64,000 nt of DNA from positions 21,009,395-21,073,394 of the forward strand of contig NC_135250.1 in assembly GCF_964204865.1 (NCBI RefSeq). Direction: 5' to 3'. Below the pieces are notes generated by a model that worked only from the letters and a program-made list of their open reading frames with translations, searched no databases and was not told the origin of the DNA. This DNA comes from Styela clava. Lineage: Eukaryota > Chordata > Ascidiacea > Stolidobranchia > Styelidae. Position numbers and translations under genes: made by a program. This document shows positions 1-13,574 of the stretch, piece by piece (positions within the stretch are counted from its first letter, which is position 1; the number at the start of each line of letters is the position of its first letter).

Positions 1-3000
1 GTTATGATATATTTACACTTTTCCCAGCTGAACTTCATGCCAAAAATATCGACAGAAACACACAGGTTGCCAATCATATTGTGATTTAAAAAAGGTAAAC
101 CTATATTATTGAACCTAAACCACAAATACTAGTCCTACTACGAACAAGTTTTATCTGTTATATTCTTATGGACAAATACCAATTCTTGGTAACAAATGGG
201 CCCGGTTCCAATATTTTTCATTTATTGATTTATGAATGACGTCATCCTGGAGATAATTTGGAATGCCCCTACTGTAATGCCCTATAAAACACACATAAAA
301 CGTTTTATCTTATAATCGGAATTGATCTTTGTAAAAAACTGTTTAAATGACAACAAATAGAATGCGGATAATAGATTTTATTAAATTGTGTGGCGCTATG
401 CTCAACATGTTACTGATTCTAACCAATTTAACATATCTTATATCAAATCTCACTGGCGCGCACAAATGAATCATACCAAACGATTAACAAAAGAAAGTTA
501 GCAATATATTCGAATTACCACACTCCACCCCTAAACATATAATTACCAATGTAACTCATATTTGTTCAATATAACTGAATAGGCAGAGGTAAACCTACAC
601 TCCTTTTGTTAGGCGAATTCCACACGCCTAGACAATGGCAATACTTTTGCTTAGCTTTCTATTATCTATCTACAACTCATATTTTGTATTTTCGCTATGT
701 TGTGCCATTCGTTGGCCTTGAATAGAGAAACCATAAAAGTACCCGTTATCAAGCGTGCGTGCATGATCCGAAGTAAAAATATTTCAAACCAACGCAGACG
801 GTAGAGTAGGCAAGTTAACGCTGCAGTGAAAATCGTTCAATACAGCTTTAAAGGTTCTATCTCTGTAGTCACGGTCTCTCAACTCTCAAAAGCCTTTACC
901 CTCATGTGCATTAGGCCGAATGTATCACACATAACTTAGCGCATGATCAAGCTTAAAATGAGCTAGATCCTAGTATATCATTTCTCAACTGAAAACACAC
1001 AATACCCTCTTATCAATTAAGCACTGCTCTTGAAGTGGAATTAAACCTAACAAGTTGCATAGCGTACAATATTCCAGAGTTTGGTAAATTATATCCGTGA
1101 GTTAGGAAAATCGATGGTTTGGGACATATACAAGAAAGAGCATTCGTTTACATGAAATTTTCGTACTGAATTCCAACTAAAATTTTGGTTATTATAAATA
1201 TAATAACAAATATGCAATTTTTAAAAAAGGTGTTAAAAGTTAAAACGCAAATGATAATATTTCAAATTAATATTGAATTTAAGCTGATACTTCGTCCGCT
1301 ATTGCCTACGGCTGTCCTGTAAAAAATATTCTTCTCGTTTGCCACGTTTAAAGATACACTATAACAAATAACACTGTAACAAATACACTATTCCTGTATA
1401 TCTAAATATGAGGTATATTATACAAAATCCTCGGGTAAACGCAGATTGAATCTAGACCTATTCTAATAATAATTATTATACACTATTTAGTACCTTTATC
1501 TGAAAATGGTAAGGATATTTTAAGATTTGGTCAAAATATATAACGTGCTATTGCATTACATCACTCGTTTTCGCTCCAATCAAAGTGCCGGTACGTTTCG
1601 CCGGTATACAGATGCCACAATGCGCATTGTAAGGGAAATCAGTCTAGAATTCGATACAGCAAATCATTGAATTTGAAGTACCTCTGCAAGGTTGGCCAAG
1701 TTACGTTACTAGCTTTGTTTTTAAAGTAATTTACTCAAGGCATTTAGGAATCGAAGAAATTCTGTTTCATCATCGTTTGCGATTTATTCAGTTGTTCATA
1801 ATCTAAAATTACTTTTGCTCCGAAGCAAAAGGACTAAGCACTTCACCATTTTATAGTAGTCCAGAACAATCGAACAAACAGCAAGCCGCTTGTATAAGAA
1901 GAGTTTCAACAATATCTATTGTGCTGAAATGATGGCAATGACATCATACCGTATTCAGAAACAAATCGCTCCCCTTTATTCTATATTTTTTATCCTATCT
2001 TCAGATAAACCAAATGTAAATATCTACCTTATATGTGATCATGAGCTTCCCATGGCCCTCAGGCATTAACCTAAATTTCCTTGGATATCATTAAGTCACG
2101 TTTGCTTTCCAATTATCCCAATTACTTTTATCACCGGCACACTTTGATATCCGATGAACGACCTATTGGCCACTTTGTTTCTATTTCCTATTTAAACAGT
2201 CTATCTGCTTCCCTCTCTTACTTCCTGCGTTGTGAGATAATTTATGACGTTAAGGGTGGGTTGTAACGCAATTATAATTAGTCGATATGTGAGCATAATA
2301 AAGTAGTAATACATATTTTTGAAAATATGCGAAACTTCAGAACATGATTCCATTTAGCTGAGTAATAAATGACAGAATTCCATATTAGATATACCCAACG
2401 GCAGTACTTATGTACTACAAGAATTGATTCTGTGCACCCCTTGATCTTATAGTAAGATATTGTGCTATTGATTCAGTAAGCATAATATATTCTGATCTTG
2501 TACTAAATACTTCAACCGCATCTGTACATAAACTTTTTACTGTATTACGTTCGTCTGAATTTCTATTCCTGGTTCATGTACTTATCGAAATCTACCAAAA
2601 AGCACTATGAGTAGTAGCCAATACGTTTGGTTTCGTACAAAGCGGGCTATTGTGCACCTTACATATCCATTCAATGGAAATGTATGAATTGGTATTGGTA
2701 ATAACAATCACGCGTTGTCGACGGCGTACTTTATTCAGACTACTACGTCTTTTTGTGTCCACGGGACCATAAACAGTGACGTATGTTTATCTTTTCCATG
2801 TACTCGCGGAATTAAGACGTGGTATGTATATGCTACATGTAATGGACGTAGTATTTAATGCTGTTTTGCAATCAATTGAATTACTCACTATCCGAGAGTC
2901 GTTAAAATAGTATATTTTTATACATATCTTCTCTGGCAACTGGACAAAACACAGTAATCTTAAAATGAGGCTATACGCAATAGTAAATTTTTACATATAA

Positions 3001-3800
3001 CTGTTTCATAGCATGGAATTTTAAAGTAATTAAAGTAATTTTAGTAGAATTTGAAAAATGAATTTCCTACCTATACGATATCCACATAACGTTGGGCCGG
3101 AGGATAACTATTCTAGTACACAAACCCTCATGACATTTTGTTTATATAATATATATTTTTCTGTAATTGAACGACACAGTGCAGCAGTCAGGTGTATGTT
3201 ATATAAATAGTTCCGCGTCATCCATCAAAGTCTAAATATATTCCATCCTAAAACAGTCAGGATTTTAACATTTCAATTGCACGGAGTTAAACATATTTGT
3301 CAACCGTGAAGTACAGGGCAAATAAAGATTGATATACATCGCACGAATGATGTTTTGCGATTTTATCGGACAGTCTTAAGCTTCGCTTCCGTTTTTGTTC
3401 AATTTCAAACAATCCAAAAACAACTAAACTCAGTCTTATAGCAGAATGTATCATCGTTCATTCATAGTGACATCATATATTACGATACATTTTATTGGGA
3501 TGTTATTTTTTTGTTGTAGAATCAGATGCATTGTATAATATTAAAAAATATCTCTTCGAGATTATTAATAATTGTTATTTTAATTTGAGTAATTTAATGT
3601 AAACTACGATATGACTAATTCTAATAAGTTTGTTTTCTTTGCAATCGCTGTTCTCAGCATATCGACCATTCACATACAGTATCACCCTTTTCCTCGAATA
3701 CTATTTCAACTAATTCCGATATTTCAAGTAAATATATACATAAAAAATCAAGCGTCTCCTGAACTTGGAACATACGAACTTTCACATGCTAACATTATGC
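1..3800. other. Intergenic, no gene seen
   Basis: AT-rich sequence with only short open stretches that show no recognisable family, no plausible exon chain and no obvious transposon ends. I could not assign anything here. An isolated exon of a gene starting to the left of the window cannot be excluded. Confidence 0.6.
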
Positions 3801-4724
3801 ACAATGCATAGATACAAGCAACCGTCGATATTTATTTCACAAAATAACGCTGTTCATCGCCCTAGTCCCTATACGCATCGACATGTTGACGTACAGAACG
3901 CTTGATAATAAGCAATTACTTAGAAATGAGCTTAGTGTTTCTGTGAGGCAACAAATCCAAACGTAAGTATGTACAAAATACGATAAATATCGTACTGCAT
4001 TATTCTAACTCAAATAAGTATACTGGAAAACAGAATTGCAACTAGCAGACAGACATTTAGTTGGACATGCGAGACGTAACATAGACCAACACATAGCTAA
4101 ACTAGCAGTCTAAATTAATAGTATATTTACTAGATCCAATTTATGATAAATTATCAGTTTACCTTTCACTTATTCGCAATTGATCATCATCATATGACTT
4201 GTTGTCGCCCATGCACTCAATGCCATATCTTTAAACTGTAATAATGTTTCTCATTGAAGGTAATCATTAACCAGAAATGATAAAATACCGCTGAAATATG
4301 TCCAACTTGGGAAGCTAAGTCAACGGCGCATATTTATGTGTATAGGTCGCACGAGTGATTTATTTGGATTTTAGATATGAGAATATTTGATATTCAATCT
4401 GTTGTCGAGAATATGAAACGACCTAATTAGGATGTGTGGTTCAGTAGACAGAGTCTTATATATGAATACACATAATTCATCGTCTCTTCTCGTTTCAAAC
4501 CAGACTGCAGGACAGTGTTGACTCTATTTTTTGACTCTATTGAGTATTTTAACCTAACCTCACATTGCTGACTAATTTCAGTCACATGCCCAAATTTTTA
4601 CATATTGAAGATTTTTACACTTTACACAACAATAAATCTCTTCCAATTCGCGGATATTTCACAGAAATTCACTCGAATTTCCTTCACTAACTACATTCGT
4701 TTGGAATTGTCTCGATAAGGCCGG

Positions 4725-4795
4725 ATCCCGGATGGAAAAGCCACACAGAAGATGGCGTAGAACCCCATCTCCTGTGTGGCTTTTCCGTCCGGGAT
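4725..4795. repeat. Near-perfect 31-bp inverted repeat (hairpin)
   Basis: Left arm 4725-4755 and right arm 4765-4795 are reverse complements with two mismatches, separated by 9 nt. The arms contain GGAAAAGCCACACAG and its complement. The right arm corresponds to ordinary flank sequence in other units (for example about 17185-17220), so the left arm looks like a local inverted copy made in this unit only. No function is claimed. Confidence 0.85.
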
Positions 4796-5490
4796 TAAGT
4801 AGGTAGTTTGGTATGATCGTAACTTCATGCCAACCAAATATTGACAGTGTTCAATATTGCGGTCGTCAGCATAGTACATATCTGCCAACAGACGAAGACT
4901 GTTTGTTCCCGCTTTTCAAATAGCCCTCAAATGATATGATGACCTCATTCAAAGCTACGTTGATCTGTATAGGTTGTCTTATACAGAGTAACAGAGGCCT
5001 GGGTTGGTCTCACAATACCTTTAAAAATCGATGTCATTCGTATAAACCAAGCAGACTATCGAATTTTGTTATATATTCTTATATCAATAAAACATGGGTT
5101 CTGTGTGAACAGGACTGGACAATTTTGAGTTTAGGCTGTTGATGTGCGCTAGATGTTTCCAGTCACTTCTTTGCTCCTGTTTTTTTATTGGCCTTTGTTG
5201 CTGCCTTGGTTTCTTTCACATTCCCGGACTTTTTGGTAGTTTCCTTGATGACTCCAACACGCAGCAACAGTCTGTCGCAGTCGCCGAAATGCCATCATAA
5301 CAACTGAACGAACAAAACAATAAAAGTATTCCCGATTACCATTCGTGAAATACACAACCACAAAATTTGTCATTCGCAGAAATAACATGGACCACTGAAA
5401 CAAATGTTGCTCTCTCAAAAGACGCACTCACTCACTTAGTTTACATTTAAATATAAAACCATCGGAAAAATAATGAAGAATATGATATAC

Positions 5491-6116
5491 TTCACACATA
5501 GATGAGACGCGATTCCAGGTTTCGTGTTATCTTGCTTCACCATAACTATGACAATTTCAAAATACCTTTTCTTTTTTAAGATTTGGGACTCACTTTGTAG
5601 CATCTGCAAGAAATGTTGTTGATGAATTTTACTAGATACGATTTAACCAAGACTAACTTGACTTAACAATTAAAAGTCAGCATTGGCAATAAAATTATTT
5701 ATTATTGTAGCTATTATAGATTATTATTTGCAAAGAATACCAACCTGCAATGCTTGTCTGATTTTTATTGGTGTAGCTTTCTTTTGACTTGGACCTTGCT
5801 GACTTACTTGGGATAACACGTTAATAGCAACCCCACACAGAATTGATTTGTGGAACACACCGATGCTGACAGCTTGTGATATTCCACTCTAAATCAGAAA
5901 TACTATCATAGCATGCAATTATTCCTTCGATATTATTATTTAGCTATTTACCTCCAGATTTGGCGTGAAGTGTGTTTCCCAATCAGTTTTATCTACATTC
6001 AGATGTGAAAAAAACGGTTGCTTATAGGTGAAATTTTTAAGTAAAAACTCCATGATGTCTTTCTCTTAAATATCACCAATTTGTAATATTCGATATTCTA
6101 ACCCGGAGTCTTTCAT
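5491..6116 (-). pseudogene. GNAT N-acetyltransferase pseudogene (exons 1-3 only)
   Basis: Exon 1 is 6116-5952, exon 2 is 5888-5745 and exon 3 is 5603-5491. All three match the intact copy at 7325-8638 and keep their splice sites. Exon 1 has a 6-nt insertion that brings an in-frame TAA after about 16 codons. The terminal exon encoding the SEEIARKLG segment is missing; the expected region (about 4680-5490) matches only intron sequence of the other copies. The acetyl-CoA loop reads TKPGIAS rather than TKRGIAS. The copy cannot encode a working enzyme and looks like the oldest coding remnant in the array. Confidence 0.85.
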
Positions 6117-7324
6117 TAATACAACCATTAACGAAACTTGTTAAAAAGCTATAGTCGACGTCGACCAAACAAATCAAAGGTAATATAAAACAAAGTTATT
6201 TTTCAAGCAACCGTCTTGATATTCATTTCCCAAAATAAAGCTGTTGACCTCCATGTAGGCATCGACATGCTGACGTACAGAAAGCTTGATAAAAAAACAG
6301 TTTTCTAAAATGTATTAAATATATTTCTCATTGAATGTAATCATCAACCAGAAATGATAAAATACCGCTAAGATATGTCAAACTTGGAAATCTCAGTCAA
6401 CGGTATGTATTTATGTGCATAGGTCGCACTTGTGATTTATTTGGATTTTAGATAAAGGAATATTTGAGATTCAATCTGTTGTCGAGAATATGAAACGACT
6501 TAATTAAGATTAGTGGTTCAGTAGAAAAAGAGTCTTATATATGAATACCAACTTGTTTAAAACCAGACTGCAGGACAGTGTTGACTCTGTTTTTCAGAAT
6601 ATTCCAAACTAACCTCACATTGCTGACTAATTTCCGTCATATGCCCAAATTTTTACATATTGCAATAAGATCTTAAAGATTTCGACATTTCACACAACAA
6701 TAAACTGTTTCCATTACACATAAATATCCATTCCGGATATTTTACAGAAATTCACTCGAGTTTGATTCATGAACTGCATTCGTTCAGGATTTCTGATTAG
6801 GCGAGGGGTTGAGCGCCATCTTTGAGTGACTATTCAATTCGGGGATTAAGTAGGACGTCTATTTTTTCTACTAAATCTTAATGGAGACGTTCATTTTTGA
6901 CGAAACTATCCAAGTATTGGAAACATCATTTTAGTTCCTGTAATTCAACTTTTTCAATCAATCGAAGACATCCAACGGAAAAAGTTTAGTATACGATCTT
7001 AAATTCATGCCAACCAAATATTGACAGTGTTCAATATTGCGGTCCTCAGCATTGGTCATATCTGCCAACAGGCGATGGCTGCTTGTTCCTGCTTTTCAAA
7101 TAGCACTAAAATTGATATGATAGGTCATTTATGAACGTTGGCTTCTGGTCATCCCACGAGTCTGCGAAGTTATGGATGCACTTCATTGTCATATCTTTTC
7201 ATTTGAAATCGGACGTTGGAGATAAAAAGGGAAACTGTGTTGGTAATACTGAGGTCATACATCTAAAAATTGACTATCTCATCCCAAGTTATGAATAATA
7301 TATTTTTCACAATAGCTGGTACAT

Positions 7325-8638
7325 CTAAAGACGCTTGATCATGAATAAACAACACTCGTGTGGTTCGGGCATTGTCTCGAATATTTTTTCACTTGTGATC
7401 GGATCGATGTAGTCTTTATAAAAAGTCTTTTCCATCGTTTGGTAACCCAGGCGGTTCGCGGCTCTTTGCATGTAGGCACTTGTGCAAGTTATTGACAGAC
7501 AACTAAGTCCGAGTTTTCTTGCTATTTCTTCAGATCTGTGAATCAAATTTGTTTTATTAGTAACTATATAGTGCTACTGAGTATTAATATCAATCAACAG
7601 ATCATTGTAGATGTGCCCATGGTTATCGCCAATTGTGTTATCATTTATAACCTTATCAGACTTACATTTATCAATTTGAAAAATATTTTCTTGTCAGCAA
7701 ACAAATTGCAATGAAATGTTTTATTTAGAATTTTAGATGATGAACTTTCCCTTAAAAACTTTTCAAACTCATTGGTGGCCGACCAGTTTTCGGAAGAGTC
7801 TCGCTAGACTCTAGGTGGGAAATGCCATCATAATCACTGGCAAGAACAAAAAAAATATTACCGATTAGGATTTTTTTTTCAAATACATAACTACTATATT
7901 TGTTATTCACATAAATAGCGCGGACCACAGAAGAAATTTTCCTCTATCAAAAGACACAGTCACTCAGTTTACATTGAAAATTGAAACCATTGAAAAAAAT
8001 AATAAAGATTCTAATATACTTCACACATAGCCGTGACGCGATTCCACGTTTCGTATAATCTTGCTCCACCGTAATTATGAAAATTTCAAGAAAATTTTTT
8101 TCTTTGAAATTTTGTGACATACTTTGTAGCAACTGCAAAAAATATGGTTATGAAATTTACTACATGTGACTTAACCAAGACTAACTGACTTAATAATTGA
8201 AAGTCAGCATTAAATTAATTAATTATTGTGACTATTATATAATATTATTCGCAAAGAATACCAACCTGCAATGCTTGTCTGATTTTGATTGGAGTAGGTT
8301 TCCTTGGACTTGGACCTTGCTGGCTTCCTTGGGATAACACGTTAATAGCAACCCCACACAGAACTGATTTGTCGAACACACCGATGCTAACATCTTGTGA
8401 TATTGCACTCTAAATCAGAAATATACTATCATGCTGGCATGCAATTGTTCCTGCAATATTTTTTTATTTAGCTATTTACCTCCAGAACTGGCGTGAAGTG
8501 TGTTTTCCAGTCAGTTTTATCTACATTCAGATGCGAAGAAACCGGTTCCCTGGAAGTGAAATGTCTAAGTAAAATCTCCATTGTGTCTTCCATATCGCCA
8601 ATTTGTAATATTCGATATTCTAACCCGGAGTCTTCCAT
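7325..8638 (-). CDS. GNAT-family N-acetyltransferase, arylalkylamine type (intact copy)
   Basis: Four exons: 8638-8480, 8409-8266, 8132-8020 and 7535-7325, giving 208 aa. All introns are GT-AG, with phases 0, 0 and 2. The protein opens MEDSGLEYRILQIGDMED, like the first strand of arylalkylamine N-acetyltransferases. Residues about 116-139 form motif A (FLEIFIITVEQDY, then TKRGIASRL), the acetyl-CoA pyrophosphate loop. Motif B follows with SEEIARKLGLS, then TSAYMQRAANRLGYQ and a C-terminal MPEPHECCLFMIKRL. Joining exon 3 to exon 4 at AA|GTATAT restores the usual spacing between the loop and the next helix. Family members move acetyl from acetyl-CoA to amines; the substrate here is unknown. The usual R/Q three residues before the loop glycine is T128. 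The length suits the family. This is the only copy in the array with no lesion, so it is the likely functional one. Confidence 0.85.
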
Positions 8639-8921
8639 TTATACAATCAGTAACCAAACGTTTTGAATAGCTATCGTCGGCGTCGACCAAAAAAATCAAA
8701 CCCAATATAAAACAAAATTATTTTTGACAATACCAGTAGTGTTAGATAAAAGCAACCGTCGTGATATTTATTTCTCAAAATAACGCTGTTGACCTCCCTG
8801 TAGGCATCGACATGCTGACGTAAAGAAAGCTTGATGAAAAACAATTACCTAAAATGTATTATTATTTCGCATTGAAGCCTGAAGGTAACCATCAACCAGA
8901 AATGATAAAATACCGCTAAAA

Positions 8922-9435
8922 TACAGAATGGCTCAAAAGTAAACACTTTTAATTTTGATTCGCTTTTCATGTACTCATCATAGAGCGTTCATTTCTTCAG
9001 GAAACATTGTATGGATAACTAGTGAAATTTAGGTATAATTTGCATTTTATAACAAGCCACAAAATGACAAAGAGATTATCCAACAAAATGAGGAGCAAAA
9101 TTGCCGATTGGCAAGAAACATATAAATCAGTAGGGCAAACTTGGCGCATTTTCAAATTTCAGAATTTGAAATTAATTCAGCTTCGAATGTTTCCTCAGAG
9201 CGTCTGATCCTTGGTCTTCCTGATCTTTGTGCATCAAACTACGGATGCAGTTTCCATGACTTTTTGGTGAATTGCGTAATTCTTCGTCGTAAAAGCACCG
9301 AATGCCTTCTGTTTTATATGCTTCTTGCCAAACAGCAATCATAGTGTTTTCCCTGGAGAAATGAACGCTCTATGATTAGTACCTGAAAAGCAAATCAAAA
9401 TTGAAAGTGTATACTTACTTTTGAGACAACCTGTA
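8922..9435 (-). mobile_element. Mariner/Tc-like DNA element with transposase remnant
   Basis: The element is bounded by TA on each side (8922-8923 and 9434-9435). Terminal inverted repeats of about 40 bp begin ACAGAATGGCTCAAAAGT at the left and end ACTTTTGAGACAACCTGT at the right. Paralogous flank without the insert (about 6376 and 16640) shows a single TA at this site, so this is a TA-targeted insertion. The minus strand has broken reading frames resembling the helix-turn-helix start of a transposase (pieces such as RSGRPRIRRSEE). It is decayed and not autonomous. Confidence 0.8.
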
Positions 9436-10234
9436 TTTCAAACTTGGAAATCTCAGTCAACGGTATGTATTTATGTGCATAGGTCGCACGTGTGATTTAT
9501 TTGGATTTTAGTTAAAGGAATATTTGAAATTCAATCTGTTGTCGAGAATATGAAACGACTCAATCAAGATTTGTGGTTGAGTATAGAAAGAGTCTTATAT
9601 ATGAATACCCACAATTCATCGTCTCTACTTGTTTCAAGCCACAGACTTTAAGACAGCGTTGACTCTATTTTTCTGAATATTCCAACCTAACCTCACATTA
9701 CTGACTAATTTTAGCCCTATGCCGAAACAAACTTTTCAAATCATTGGTGGTCCACCAGTTGTTGGAAGGGGTCTCGCTAAACTTGGTGGAAAATGCCATC
9801 AATTCACTCGAATTTCCTCTACTAACTTCATTCCTTTAGGATTGTCTCGATTAAGCATGGGGTTTAATTAACGCCATTCGGGGATTATGTAGGAAGATTG
9901 TGACGTTTTATGTTACAACCATTTTCTCTAAATTTGATCTTAATGGAGCCGTTCATATCTGACAAAACTATCCAAGTACCAAAAAACATCATCTTAGTTC
10001 CTGCAAATCAACTTTTCCAATCAATCGAAGACGACGGCAAAAAGTTTAGGACGATCGTAAATTGATACCAACCAAATATTGACATTGTTCAATATTACGG
10101 TCGTCAGCACTGGTCATATCTGTCAACAGACGAAGGCTGTTTGTTCCCGCTTTTCAAATAGCACTAAAATTGATATGATGACTTTATCCAAAACTACGTT
10201 AATTTGTATCGGTTATCTTTTATATACAGACCCC

Positions 10235-10448
10235 TGGTACTCCCGTAGTGTGTAGACCAGGTCAGGGTTGGGTCAAAATTTTATTTCAAGTTTCATTATT
10301 TTAGTTCTATTACGAGATCGGGAACTGTCTGTGTTTGCCAAGTGAATATACCGCCTGCCTATAGGTTTTAGTCCCTTTACACAACTTGTATAAAGCAGGC
10401 AAACAAAATTAGTTACCTCCATATTGGTACACACACTTCTGGAGCGCC
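10235..10448. mobile_element. Short nonautonomous DNA element (CTCCCGTAGT family)
   Basis: The ends are GGTACTCCCGTAGTGTGT and ACACACTTCTGGAGCGCC, roughly inverted. CAGACCCC flanks both sides (10227-10234 and 10449-10456). The paralogous unit near 14170 lacks the insert. It belongs to the same family as the outer element at 47991-49555. An 8-bp target duplication suggests hAT-type mobilisation; there is one extra base at the left junction. Confidence 0.65.
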
Positions 10449-11106
10449 CAGACCCCGTGCTTGGTCTCACAATGACTTTAAAAATCGATGCCATTCGTAT
10501 AATGCGAGAAAATTTTGTATTCCGTTCTGTATTCTTATATCACCAAAACCTGTTTTTTTTTTAAAAACAGATTTCAATAATAATTCACTAATTTGATTTG
10601 CTCGTTTCATCGTCTACAAGTAGGACCAAAGAGAAATAGGTATGTCTTTATGTAATACCAAGCGTGCAACATTGTGCGTTTTACCAGAATACAACTTAGA
10701 CGGATAGAAACCCTAACTAAGACATTTAATTATGCTGTCATACATTTATGTCGCTACGAAAGAAAGTTCACTTTAATGGACAATTTTTTATAATGTGTCG
10801 AATACCACACAAGATGGTATACAAATCTTGTAAAAAATTGCTGTAAATTTATTTAAAAATGACAATCTTTAACCAAAAATGGAGAATTTACACAACCATA
10901 AGTATAAAAAGGAGCGTTTCAAAATTGACATAGCAGCTGGTAATGATTTAACAGACTAATCGAAATAACAATCATTCGCGGAGTGTAAAATAATTCAGTT
11001 TTCTTAACGTGCAATATTGAGATGTTTCTTTGAGCACTCGATCACAATAACCACAATCTTTCTGGGTTGGTGTCTAATTTTCTGGAGTATGAAGAGTATA
11101 TTTTCA

Positions 11107-11375
11107 ATCATTACTTATCGATTTTTAGGTGTTTGTCTGTTTGGTTGTCTGTTAGATGCACGCGGTATCTCACGAAGGCGTGTTTGAATATGCTCCAAAT
11201 TTTGCATCTGCATTCATCATATCTCGGACCAGAAGCCTATTGATTTCGGATGAATTATGTCGTATAATTAGCGAGTTATTAATTAGTGATGGGACACGCG
11301 GTGTCACTATAAGGTCATGAATCGAAACCGCAGTTTCGATCGATAAGTCTTCGGTCTCCGACCGAAATTCTCGTT
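11107..11375 (+). repeat. Interspersed repeat, copy 1 (family also at 61.5 kb)
   Basis: Roughly 270 bp that matches the reverse complement of about 61485-61775. Shared blocks include GTTTGTCTGTTAGAT-like sequence, TATCTCACGAA, GCTCCAAATT, AGCGAGTTATTAATTA and GATCGATAAGTCTTCGG. No coding capacity is seen. It could be a SINE or a short DNA element; the ends are not resolved. Confidence 0.7.
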
Positions 11376-11605
11376 TATTTTATTTGTTAATATTACCTAA
11401 ACAGTGATGGGCCATTCATTAACGTTCACTTCATGGCTTCTGATCAACTTCTGGTAACTCTGCGAAGTTATGGATGCTCTTCATTCGCACAACTTTGTAC
11501 TTAAAAATCGCTGGACGTTGTAGATAAAAGATAAACTTTGTTGGTAAGAATTGACTATCTCATCCCAAGTTCTGAATAATATATTTATCACTTTAGCTGG
11601 TACAT

Positions 11606-12941
11606 CTAAGGACGCTTGATCGTGAATAAACAACACTCGTGTGGTTCGGGCATTGTCTCGAATCTATTTTCACTTGTGATCGGATCGATGTAGTCTTTAT
11701 AAAAAGTCTTTTCCATCGTTCGGTAACCCAGGCGGTTCGCAGCTCTTTGCGTATAGGCGCTTGTGCAAGTTATTGACACACAACTAAGTGCGAGTTTTCT
11801 TGCTATTTCTTCAGATCTGTGAATCAAATTTGTTTTTATTAGTAACTATATAGTGCTACTGAGTATTAATATCAATCAACAGATCATTGTAGATGTGCCC
11901 ATGGTTATCGCCACAATTGTGTTATCATTTATAACCTTGGCTATGATCAGACTTACATTTATCAATTTAAAAAATACTTTCTTGTCAGCAAAAAAATTGC
12001 GATGAAATGTTTTATTTAGAATTTTAGATGATGAACTTTCCCTTGAAAACTTTTTAAACTCATTGGTGGCTCACCAGTTTTCGGAAGGGTCTCGCTAGAC
12101 TTGGTGGGTAATGCCATCATAATCACTGGCAAGAACAATAAAAATATTCCCGAGTATGATTTTTCAAATACATAACTACTATATTTGTTATTCACATAAA
12201 TAGCGCGGACCACAGAAGAAATTGTCCTCTATCAAAAGACACACTCACTCAGTTTACATTAAAAATTGGAACTATTGAAGAAAATAATAAAGATTGTAAT
12301 ATACTTGACACATAGCCGAGAGTCTCGGCCCGAGACGCAATTCTACGTTTCGTATAATCTTGCTCCACCGTAATTATGAAAATTTCAAGAAAATTTTTTT
12401 TTTTTGAAATTTTGTGACATACTTTATAGCAACTACAAAAAATATTGCTATTTAATTTTACTAGATATGATTTAACCAAGACTAACTGACTTAACAAATG
12501 AAATTCAGCATTGGCATTGAATTTATTAATTATTGTGACTATTATAGATTATTATTTGCAAAGAATACCAACCTGCAATGCTTGTCTTATTTTTTTTTGA
12601 TGTAGCTTTCCTTGGATTTGGACCTTGCTGGCTTACTTGGGATAACACGTTAATAGCAACCCCACACAGAATTGATTTGTCGAACACACCGATGCTAACA
12701 GCTTGTGATATTGCACTCTAAATCAAAAATATACTATAATCGCATGCAATCGTTCCTGCGATAATATTATTTAGCTATTCACCTCCAGAACTGGCGTGAA
12801 GTATGTTTTCCAGTCAGTTTTATCTACATTCAGATGTGAAGCAACTGGTTCCCTAGACGTGAAATTTCTAAGTAAAATTTCCATTGTGTCTTCCATATCA
12901 CCAATTTGTAATATTCGATATTCTAACCCTGAGTCTTCCAT
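11606..12941 (-). pseudogene. GNAT N-acetyltransferase pseudogene with several frame lesions
   Basis: Exons align with the intact copy: 12941-12783, 12717-12573, 12432 to about 12305, and 11816-11606. Exon 2 is 145 nt instead of 144 because an A-run has gained one base. In exon 3 the third codon is TAA (CAA in the intact copy), a second A-run has gained a base, and a 14-nt insertion follows the GIASR position. The loop glycine is also changed (KRRIAS). Exon 4 alone is open and nearly identical to the intact copy. Homopolymer gains could be assembly errors, but the stop codon and the 14-nt insertion are independent of them. Dead copy. Confidence 0.9.
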
Positions 12942-13217
12942 TTATACAACCAGTAACCAAACGTTTTGGATAGCTATCGTCGGCGTCGACCAAACAAATC
13001 AAACCCAATATAAAACAAAATTATTTTTGACAATACCAGAAGCGTTAGATAAAAGCAACCGTCTTGATATTTATTTCTCAAAATAACGCTGTTGACCTCC
13101 CTGTAGGCATCGACATGCTGACGTAAAGAAAGCTTGTTGAAAAACAATTACCTAAAATGTAATAATATTTCGCATTGAAGGTAACCATCAACCAGAATTG
13201 ATAGAATACCGCTGAAA

Positions 13218-13574
13218 TACAGGGTGTCTCAAAAGTAAACACTTTTAATTTTGATTCGCTCTTCATGTACTCATCATAGAGCGTTCATTTCTTCAGGAAA
13301 CATAGTATGGATAACTAGTGAAATTTAGGTATAATTGGCATTTTATGACAAGCCACAGAATGACAAAGAGATTATTCAAAAAATGAGGAGCAAAATTGCT
13401 GATTGGCAATTGGTAATCTCCTTGTCGATCTGTGGGTTGCTGGAAAATGCAAACAATACCTAAATTTTACTAAGTCTCCATACAATTTTCCCTGGAGAAA
13501 TGAACGCTCTATGATTAGTACCTAAAAAGCAAATCAAAATTGAAAGTGTATACTTTCTTTTGAGACACCCTGTA
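13218..13574 (-). mobile_element. Shortened mariner/Tc-like element at the same site as 8922
   Basis: It lies between TA dinucleotides at the position equivalent to the 8922-9435 element. It has cleaner inverted ends: ACAGGGTGTCTCAAAAGT and ACTTTCTTTTGAGACACCCTGT. The middle is shorter and rearranged. Because both insertions occupy the same site in paralogous flank, the element entered before these two units separated. Confidence 0.8.

Noticed and set aside
4725-4795. Hairpin as a microRNA gene
   Set aside because: Structure alone is not enough; it appears to be a recent inverted copy in one unit with no conservation in the others.
12016-12213. Open frame on the minus strand (VIMMALPTKSSETLPKTG...) between GNAT exons 3 and 4, present in several units
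   Set aside because: Joining exon 3 directly to exon 4 at AA|GTATAT gives correct GNAT spacing and frame; the segment is conserved only as intron sequence and is broken in the intact copy.
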